The notes under the pieces: model-generated | The model's database searches: none | What the model was told of the DNA's origin: nothing | Seen by the model: only the letters and a program-made list of their open reading frames with translations | DNA from: CALZKI01 sp045124055 | GTDB taxonomy: Bacteria; Bacillota; Clostridia; Lachnospirales; Lachnospiraceae | DNA: 64,000 nucleotides | Direction of reading: 5' to 3' | Assembly (NCBI GenBank): GCA_045124055.1 | Contig: JBGVKZ010000035.1 | Location: 1-64,000, forward strand | Position numbers and translations under genes: made by a program | Part shown: positions 58,387-64,000 of the stretch, piece by piece | How positions within the stretch are numbered: the first letter of the stretch is position 1 | Layout: every line of letters begins with the position of its first letter

Positions 58387-60696
58387 TTAGTTTAATTTCC
58401 AGATATCTCTGTTGTATTCAGCGATTGTTCTGTCTGATGAGAAGAAACCTGCCTTTGCAATGTTTGTAAGCATCATCTTCTTCCATTTCTGCTGGTCAAG
58501 GTAATCTTCAAACATTCTGTCTTTTGTTGCAATGTAATCTTCTAAGTCAAGAAGTGTCATAAACCAGTCTTTGTTAAGAAGTTCATTGTATAATCTTTCA
58601 AGGTTTTCTCTTGAGCCAACTGCCATTGTAGCATCACTTACGATGAAGTCTACTGCTTCTCTGATTACCTGGCTATTGTTGTAGTAATCTCTTGAAACGT
58701 AGTCCATTTTTGCATAGTGTTCAATAACCTGTTCTGATTTCTGACCAAATACATAAATGTTGTCATCGCCAACTAATTCGTTGATTTCTACGTTAGCACC
58801 ATCTGATGTACCAAGTGTTACAGCACCGTTTAACATAAATTTCATGTTACCTGTACCAGAAGCTTCTTTAGAAGCTAAGGAAATCTGTTCTGAAACATCA
58901 CATGCTGGAATCAATTTTTCTGCATAGCTTACATTGTAGTTTTCTACCATTAATAATGTCATATACTGATTTACATCAGGATCATTATTGATAATTTCCT
59001 GCATAACAAGAAGTAAGTGAATGATATCCTGAGCAATAACATATGCTGGAGCTGCTTTTGCACCAAAGATAAATGTTAATGGAGTGGAAGGTTTTTTACC
59101 TGCTTTAATTTCCAAATATTTATGAATGATGTAAAGAGCGTTCATCTGCTGACGTTTGTACTCGTGAAGTCTCTTAACCTGAATATCAAAGATAGAATCT
59201 GGGTTAAGTGTAACACCTTCTTTTTCCTGAACGTATGCAGCAAGTTCTGCTTTTTTATGTCTCTTAATTTCTTTAATCTTATCAAGAACAGCCTGGTCAT
59301 CCATGTGTTCTAATAATTTTTCAAGTTCATCAGCATTTTTCTTGTATCCATCGCCAATTACTTCTGAAATATAAGAAGCTAATTCACGGTTACAAGATAA
59401 TAACCATCTTCTGAATGTGATACCATTTGTTTTGTTATTGAATTTTTCTGGGTAAATCTGGTAGAAAGCATTCAATTCAGTATCTTTTAAGATATCTGTG
59501 TGGATAGCTGCTACACCATTTACTGAGAAACCATAGTGGATATCAATATGTGCCATATGCACTCTACCACTTTCGTCAATAATCTGTACACGTGGGTCAT
59601 CATATTTTTCTGCTACTCTCTTAGCCAGTTCTTTAATAATTGGAACTAACTGAGGAACAACTTTTTCTAAGTAGTGAAGTGGCCATTTTTCAAGAGCTTC
59701 AGCCAAAATTGTGTGGTTAGTATATGCACAAGTTTTGCTTACTACTTCGATTGCTTCATCCATTGTAAACGCTTTGTCATCTACAAGGATTCTGATTAAT
59801 TCAGGAATAACCATTGTTGGATGAGTATCGTTAATCTGGATTACTGCATGGTCATACATTTTACGAAGATCGTATTTCTTTTCTTTCATTTCTTTTAAGA
59901 TAAGCTGTGCAGCACTGCTTACCATAAAATACTGCTGGTAAATACGAAGTAAGTTACCTGCTTCGTCTGAATCATCTGGATATAAGAACAATGTTAAGTT
60001 CTTTTCAATGTCTTCTTTATTGAAATTGATTCCGTCCTGAACAAGACTTTCATCAATCGTTTCAATATCAAATAATCTTAATTTGTTTACACCGTTTTCA
60101 TAACCAACAACATCAATGTCGTAAAGTCTTGATTTTACTTTTCTGTCACCGAAGGCTACGTCAAATACAACATCTGTTTTATTTAACCAGCTGGCATCTT
60201 CAATCCAGTCATTCTTTTCAGCACACTGCTTTTTATCTTTGAATACCTGTTTGAATAAACCATAGTGATAATTTAAACCAATACCGTCTCCTGGAAGACC
60301 TAATGTAGCGATAGAGTCGATAAAGCAAGCTGCTAATCTTCCCAAACCGCCGTTACCAAGTGATGGTTCTGGTTCGATTTCTTCAATTTTACATAATTCT
60401 TTTCCGTTAGCTTTCAAAATTTCGTCCAACTTATCATAAACGCCTAAGTTGATTAAGTTGTTGGACAACAATTTACCAATTAAAAATTCGGCTGAAATAT
60501 AGTAAATTTTCTTATCGCCTGAAATTGGTGCGGTAGCTGCCATAAGATCCTTAGATAATTTAAGGATAGCATAGTAAAGTTCTGCGTCGGAACAGTCCTT
60601 AATATCTTTACCATACATTTCTTTGGTCAGTTCTGTTAACTGTTGTTCAAGATTCATCTGTAATACCTCTCTTTGCATAATTGATTGTAAAGTCAT
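58387..60696 (-). CDS. glgP: Glycogen/alpha-glucan phosphorylase
   Basis: A 769-residue GT35 phosphorylase that releases glucose 1-phosphate from glycogen, starch or maltodextrins. The pyridoxal-phosphate Lys is in 'EASGTGNMKFMLNGAVTLGTSDGANVEI'. Other family motifs are 'EPSLGNGGLGRLAACFIDS' and 'QVKRLHEYKRQQMNALYII'. The first ATG has a strong AGGAGGT upstream; a second in-frame ATG 13 codons later (60657) also has AGAGAGGT and would give the more usual N-terminus. It has its own promoter with a LacI-type palindrome. Confidence 0.96.
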   Translation of the reverse strand: MTLQSIMQREVLQMNLEQQLTELTKEMYGKDIKDCSDAELYYAILKLSKDLMAATAPISGDKKIYYISAEFLIGKLLSNNLINLGVYDKLDEILKANGKELCKIEEIEPEPSLGNGGLGRLAACFIDSIATLGLPGDGIGLNYHYGLFKQVFKDKKQCAEKNDWIEDASWLNKTDVVFDVAFGDRKVKSRLYDIDVVGYENGVNKLRLFDIETIDESLVQDGINFNKEDIEKNLTLFLYPDDSDEAGNLLRIYQQYFMVSSAAQLILKEMKEKKYDLRKMYDHAVIQINDTHPTMVIPELIRILVDDKAFTMDEAIEVVSKTCAYTNHTILAEALEKWPLHYLEKVVPQLVPIIKELAKRVAEKYDDPRVQIIDESGRVHMAHIDIHYGFSVNGVAAIHTDILKDTELNAFYQIYPEKFNNKTNGITFRRWLLSCNRELASYISEVIGDGYKKNADELEKLLEHMDDQAVLDKIKEIKRHKKAELAAYVQEKEGVTLNPDSIFDIQVKRLHEYKRQQMNALYIIHKYLEIKAGKKPSTPLTFIFGAKAAPAYVIAQDIIHLLLVMQEIINNDPDVNQYMTLLMVENYNVSYAEKLIPACDVSEQISLASKEASGTGNMKFMLNGAVTLGTSDGANVEINELVGDDNIYVFGQKSEQVIEHYAKMDYVSRDYYNNSQVIREAVDFIVSDATMAVGSRENLERLYNELLNKDWFMTLLDLEDYIATKDRMFEDYLDQQKWKKMMLTNIAKAGFFSSDRTIAEYNRDIWKLN

Positions 60697-60817
60697 ATAT
60701 ACCTCCTATAAAAACAACGGATCGTTTTTATGTGATTCATATCTATAAAATAATGAAGATAGACTTCATAATTTTCACATAAAAATGTTCTCTTTTTTGG
60801 AACACGTTACATAGCGT

Positions 60818-60847
60818 ATTTTACCACAAGAAAACGTTTTCTTGCAA
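60818..60847 (-). promoter_or_regulatory. glgP promoter with LacI-type operator in the spacer
   Basis: On the minus strand TTGCAA (60842-60847), 18-base spacer, TAAAAT (60818-60823). The perfect palindrome CAAGAAAACGTTTTCTTG (60827-60844) fills the spacer and part of the -35. Confidence 0.75.
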
Positions 60848-60864
60848 CTGGCAATATACAAATT

Positions 60865-61854
60865 TTAGCAAATTATATCATTATACTGCATTCTTTCCAA
60901 GGTGTACGAAAGAACTACGTTTCTTCCTGGCTCTCCGGACAATAAACGTTCCATCTCCATAACCGCATTTGCAGAAATATTGTTGAAGTTTTGGCTGACT
61001 GTATTCATCTGTTTTCCGACGTATCCCATCAGCATAATTCCATCAAAACCACATACCGGTCTGAAAATATCCATTTCTGTCAGTGCTTTCATTGCTCCAA
61101 TCGCCATTAAATCAGAAGCACATATAACTATATCCTTATTCTTGGCAAATTGGAACGTAATATTCCTGGCTTCTAATTCACTGAATTCTCCCCACATAAT
61201 TGTCAGGTCCAAATCCATCTCTTTTGCCAGTTCCTTAATTCCCTCGATACGCTCATCTGTTACATAAGCTTTTTTCATTCCTGCAATATAAAGAACTCTT
61301 TTGCAATTATTTTCAAGAATTGTTTTTTTCGCCACATCATACTGGGCTTTTTTCTGGTCTATCCACACAGAAGATGTGTTTGCATTATATATTGGTGCAT
61401 CAACCAGAACGATTTTAAAAATCTGGGACTCAATCAACTGATGTAATACCTCGTCTTCTTTTGACAAGCCGTAAATAATAAGTCCCGTTACGCTTTGTGC
61501 TTTTAGATAAGAAACGATTTCATCAAAACTTTTATCAGCAAACATCGAGAAGAATAAAGTAACTATATCCTGTTTCAATTCTGTTGCCTTATTCACTGCC
61601 CCACAAATATATTGAAGTGCAATTTCATCAATCACCTGCGTCTTGCTATTGATTTTAATAAGAAGTGCAACTCTACCTGCCTGCTTGGAAGAAAGAGTAG
61701 CCGCGATTGTGTTTGGTACAAAGTGCAACTCATCCACAGATTTATTTACTTTTTTCTTCGTTTCATCACTCACGCCCTGATACCCATTCAAAACTTTTGA
61801 TACGGTTGAGATGGCTACTCCGGCATGTTTTGCTACATCTTTAATCGATGACAT
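60865..61854 (-). CDS. LacI family transcriptional regulator
   Basis: A 329-residue repressor with helix-turn-helix 'SIKDVAKHAGVAISTVSKVLNG' (near 3-24), hinge 'VDELHFVPNTIAATLSSKQ' and a sugar-binding domain ('DIVICASDLMAIGAMKALTEMDIFRPVCGFDGI'). It is a different subgroup from the regulator at 52320. It is transcribed toward glgP (same strand, about 170 bases away), with a palindrome at its own promoter that suggests autoregulation and control of the alpha-glucan genes. Confidence 0.9.
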   Translation of the reverse strand: MSSIKDVAKHAGVAISTVSKVLNGYQGVSDETKKKVNKSVDELHFVPNTIAATLSSKQAGRVALLIKINSKTQVIDEIALQYICGAVNKATELKQDIVTLFFSMFADKSFDEIVSYLKAQSVTGLIIYGLSKEDEVLHQLIESQIFKIVLVDAPIYNANTSSVWIDQKKAQYDVAKKTILENNCKRVLYIAGMKKAYVTDERIEGIKELAKEMDLDLTIMWGEFSELEARNITFQFAKNKDIVICASDLMAIGAMKALTEMDIFRPVCGFDGIMLMGYVGKQMNTVSQNFNNISANAVMEMERLLSGEPGRNVVLSYTLERMQYNDIIC

Positions 61855-61875
61855 CTAATCACCTCAATTAGTTTT

Positions 61876-61925
61876 GGAAAACGTTTTCCGCAATTTATAT
61901 TACACAACGGGAAATAAGAATGCAA
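61876..61925 (-). promoter_or_regulatory. Promoter and operator of the second lacI-type gene
   Basis: On the minus strand TTGCAT (61920-61925), 17-base spacer, TAATAT (61897-61902). The palindrome GGAAAACGTTTTCC (61876-61889) lies over the start of the transcript. Confidence 0.7.
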
Positions 61926-62013
61926 CAAAATTTTGGTTATTTCTGGAAAAGTATCTAAAAAAATACAAAAACGATTCTCTTTTTTAGTACTTTTGACTTA
62001 GTTGGAATTACTT

Positions 62014-62050
62014 CCAATATAAGAAAAGGCTTCCCTATAATTGGGAAGCC
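62014..62050 (-). terminator. Terminator of the second DUF6020-like gene
   Basis: On the minus strand GGCTTCCC-AATTATA-GGGAAGCC is followed by TTTTCTTAT. A near copy lies at 63849-63877. Confidence 0.85.
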
Positions 62051-62063
62051 CAAGCTTTTCAAA

Positions 62064-63680
62064 TCAATCTGTTTCTCTGTTCTCATAGCATACGAAATCT
62101 TCTTTACATTTAAAACAATATGCCAACAGTATACAAGTACAGGCAATTACCGGCAAATAGTATCTGAAACTGCCTAAGACAGGCGACGCTATACATACCA
62201 GAACTCCTAATATATTGGGTAGCAATCCCACAATGAATTTTTTCTTTTTTAAATAAATAAAAAATCCCATCATTCCCATTAAGATATAGGTATAAAATCC
62301 CTCACTCAAGAGCAATCTCAAAACCGGTGTTTCCTGAATATTCACCAAAAGTTCCGACAAATATTCCCTTGCTTCTATATGTTTTTTGGGTACTACCAAA
62401 CCAAGTTGTTCTGAATACGTGTTTTCGTATATTTCATCTACATAAATACTCTCTATGCTTCCGGAGACATTGGCACAGTAATAATAATAGCTATTTGCTA
62501 TTGTTGCCTCTAAGTAGACCGTCGGATGCTTAAAAAACATTAGAAACCAATGTTTAAAATAATTTGCCAATGCTTCTCCTTCCTTTTCCGGTTCTTTATA
62601 AGTATTCTTTACAGGGTCTGCTCCATAGCTGGTGTACATATCCTGGACCCACTCATAATCCAGCACAGTATTGATTGCCAACCGTTCCTCCTCGGTCACT
62701 TCGCTGTCGTATTCTTGTATGTATCTGGCTGTCTGTTGAAATGGTATTGATAGCATTTCTCGTATAGAACCATCTTTCACTTGAAAAAGTGGCAACGCAA
62801 TATTTCCCCATACAAGCCAAAAACCAAGGCATACTATCAAACTTTTTATAAAAACGCCCCTACTACGTTTCTTCCAGCTAAAAAACATTCCCCCCAACAG
62901 ACTTATAACAACTACATATATTCCATTATTTCGTAATAAAGCCGACAAAATTCCCGACAAAATCAATGCCAGGAATTTAGCATTTGATATCACATTTTTT
63001 TCCACAAGACATTCTAAAAATATTGTTACAAACAAAACTATTACTGCTGTATAAAGTGTATCTTTAATTACAAGCTGAGCATAGCCACCCCAAAATGGTG
63101 TCAATCCATAGAAGGCCAAACAAACGATTACCATTTTTTCGGACAAATTCCATTTAACCATTGTTCCCAATGTATATGCAAAAGCGAACGCCAGTACCAA
63201 AGTTTGCATAAATACATACATAAATATTCCCAGTGCACCATTTCCAAATTTCATTCCTAACTCAACAAACCATCCCATCAACAGACTTGATAAAAACGGA
63301 TGATGATTGGTCATCTCTGAAAATCCAAAATACATTGTTAATTGGTCAACACTATCTGAATTCATACTTCCCGGAAAATAAATATACAAATAAGGAACAT
63401 AACAAATCAAAAGCACAGCAAAGCTCAGCCAAGTCACTTTCCATCTAGATAGTTTTCTTTTCAGACTACAATCTATCTTCATAACACACATATATATTCC
63501 ATACAAAAACACTCCGAACAAAATAGTTAATCCGATGATGATGCCTGCTGCCTTAACTAAATTCAGCCTACTTGAAAAAATATACCCGAAACCGCCATAT
63601 TCTTTGAAACTAATTCCTATTACTGTATTTATTGCAAACACAAACGCAGGTAATCCCGCTGCCATAATTTTGCTTTTCAT
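62064..63680 (-). CDS. DUF6020-like polytopic membrane protein, second copy
   Basis: A 538-residue membrane protein with about ten hydrophobic segments. It resembles the protein at 20579: 'YFPGSMNSDSVDQLTMYFG' and 'NHHPFLSSLLMGWFVELGMKFGN' match the 'YYPAVMAYDFHRQ' and 'SYQPLAHTWLIWVALQIG' blocks, and 'VIKDTLYTAVIVLFVTIFLE' matches 'GATKDVLFSALFIIFICLFVE'. These recall the catalytic and loop regions of GT-C glycosyltransferases, so a role in surface polysaccharide is suspected. GAGGT lies before the ATG. It ends with a strong terminator. Confidence 0.75.
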   Translation of the reverse strand: MKSKIMAAGLPAFVFAINTVIGISFKEYGGFGYIFSSRLNLVKAAGIIIGLTILFGVFLYGIYMCVMKIDCSLKRKLSRWKVTWLSFAVLLICYVPYLYIYFPGSMNSDSVDQLTMYFGFSEMTNHHPFLSSLLMGWFVELGMKFGNGALGIFMYVFMQTLVLAFAFAYTLGTMVKWNLSEKMVIVCLAFYGLTPFWGGYAQLVIKDTLYTAVIVLFVTIFLECLVEKNVISNAKFLALILSGILSALLRNNGIYVVVISLLGGMFFSWKKRSRGVFIKSLIVCLGFWLVWGNIALPLFQVKDGSIREMLSIPFQQTARYIQEYDSEVTEEERLAINTVLDYEWVQDMYTSYGADPVKNTYKEPEKEGEALANYFKHWFLMFFKHPTVYLEATIANSYYYYCANVSGSIESIYVDEIYENTYSEQLGLVVPKKHIEAREYLSELLVNIQETPVLRLLLSEGFYTYILMGMMGFFIYLKKKKFIVGLLPNILGVLVCIASPVLGSFRYYLPVIACTCILLAYCFKCKEDFVCYENRETD

Positions 63681-63848
63681 TTATGTGTACCTCACTTATT
63701 ATTATGCTCAAGAAAATTTTTTCATCTATAACAAGTCATATTTTAACATCATACATTAAAATATTCATCACTTATTACTGGATTTTTTATTCTAGTCTTT
63801 CATCTTTTTAGCACTTTTGGCTTAGTCAGAGTTTATTTCAATATGAGA

Positions 63849-63877
63849 AAAGGCTTCCCAATAACCAGGAAGCCTTG
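63849..63877 (-). terminator. Terminator of the antiporter gene at the window end
   Basis: On the minus strand GGCTTCC-N8-GGAAGCC (with one extra paired base) is followed by TTTTCTC. It ends the gene whose last codons are at 63896-64000. Confidence 0.75.
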
Positions 63878-63895
63878 CAATAATATCTTTTGTAT

Positions 63896-64000
63896 TTACT
63901 GTATTAAATATATAAAGTATGCGACATAAGCTATCAGTAAAATTATGCCACCCCATCTTTTTAGTTTGCTATCCTTATTGAGTACACAAACAAGTAAAAG
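63896..64000 (-). CDS. C-terminus of a probable sodium/calcium antiporter (partial)
   Basis: The last 34 codons and stop of a gene entering from the right. The residues 'KDSKLKRWGGIILLIAYVAYF' form a basic turn followed by a final membrane helix, the typical end of YrbG-like CaCA family antiporters. A terminator follows directly, which supports a real gene end. The family call rests on this short tail only. Confidence 0.5.
   Translation of the reverse strand, partial: LLLVCVLNKDSKLKRWGGIILLIAYVAYFIYLIQ

Overview
The window is low-GC DNA from a spore-forming anaerobic Firmicute, most likely a member of the Lachnospiraceae (class Clostridia). The reasons are Clostridia-type ribosome binding sites (AGGAGG) before most genes, an alpha/beta-type small acid-soluble spore protein, the order rho-rpmE-DUF1385-prmC-prfA, a TM1266-type hydrogenase-associated regulator, a flavin reductase-rubredoxin fusion, and several small proteins of the kind seen in gut Lachnospiraceae. 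I do not name a genus. No rRNA, tRNA, CRISPR array or recognisable insertion sequence was seen.

Layout. 1-4000 is an accessory region at the 3' end of prfA. It holds the first bases of a gene leaving the window with its promoter and hairpin leader, a LytTR-DUF3021-DUF7010 operon, a gene-poor stretch, a duplicated prfA tail, a small SHOCT-like gene, a holin-like type I toxin with a probable antisense RNA, and a GNAT acetyltransferase. 4004-8782 is core: prfA, prmC, DUF1385, rpmE and rho, all leftward. 9086-11700 runs rightward: malic enzyme, a radical SAM protein and DUF4364. 11755-15951 runs leftward: rarA, DUF4250 and clpB with a CIRCE operator. guaA (16199-17743) is followed by an apparent insert, a HicA-HicB-SecB-like toxin-antitoxin-chaperone operon (17943-19131). 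Next come an acyltransferase, a DUF6020 membrane protein, sbcCD, a sodium symporter, and a metal efflux set (ArsR repressor, separate HMA protein, P-type ATPase). A DegV protein follows with a FabT-like operator. 31766-39731 holds small membrane or hypothetical genes, truA, engB and the protease block lon-clpX-clpP-tig.

39873-42523 is an ABC uptake system with a fused permease-ATPase and a TM1266-like regulator, preceded by a structured leader. 42773-49507 has a spore protein gene and the complete phosphate system pstSCAB-phoU-phoB-phoR with a Pho box; its PstS has its two half-domains in reversed order. 49720-52249 holds an unknown gene, a flavin reductase-rubredoxin protein, a DJ-1 protein and a CYTH protein. 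52320-61854 is an alpha-glucan utilisation region: two LacI regulators, malQ, an ABC sugar importer (MalE, MalF and MalG type) and glycogen phosphorylase. Three related palindromes lie in its promoters. The window ends with a second DUF6020 protein and the C-terminus of a probable sodium/calcium antiporter.

How it fits together. Imported maltodextrins are reshaped by MalQ and phosphorolysed by GlgP under LacI control. PhoR and PhoB control phosphate import. HrcA probably controls clpB. The accessory DNA sits next to prfA and guaA; guaA 3' ends are known insertion sites for mobile elements. Start codons were moved from the longest reading frame wherever a good ribosome binding site pointed to an internal start.
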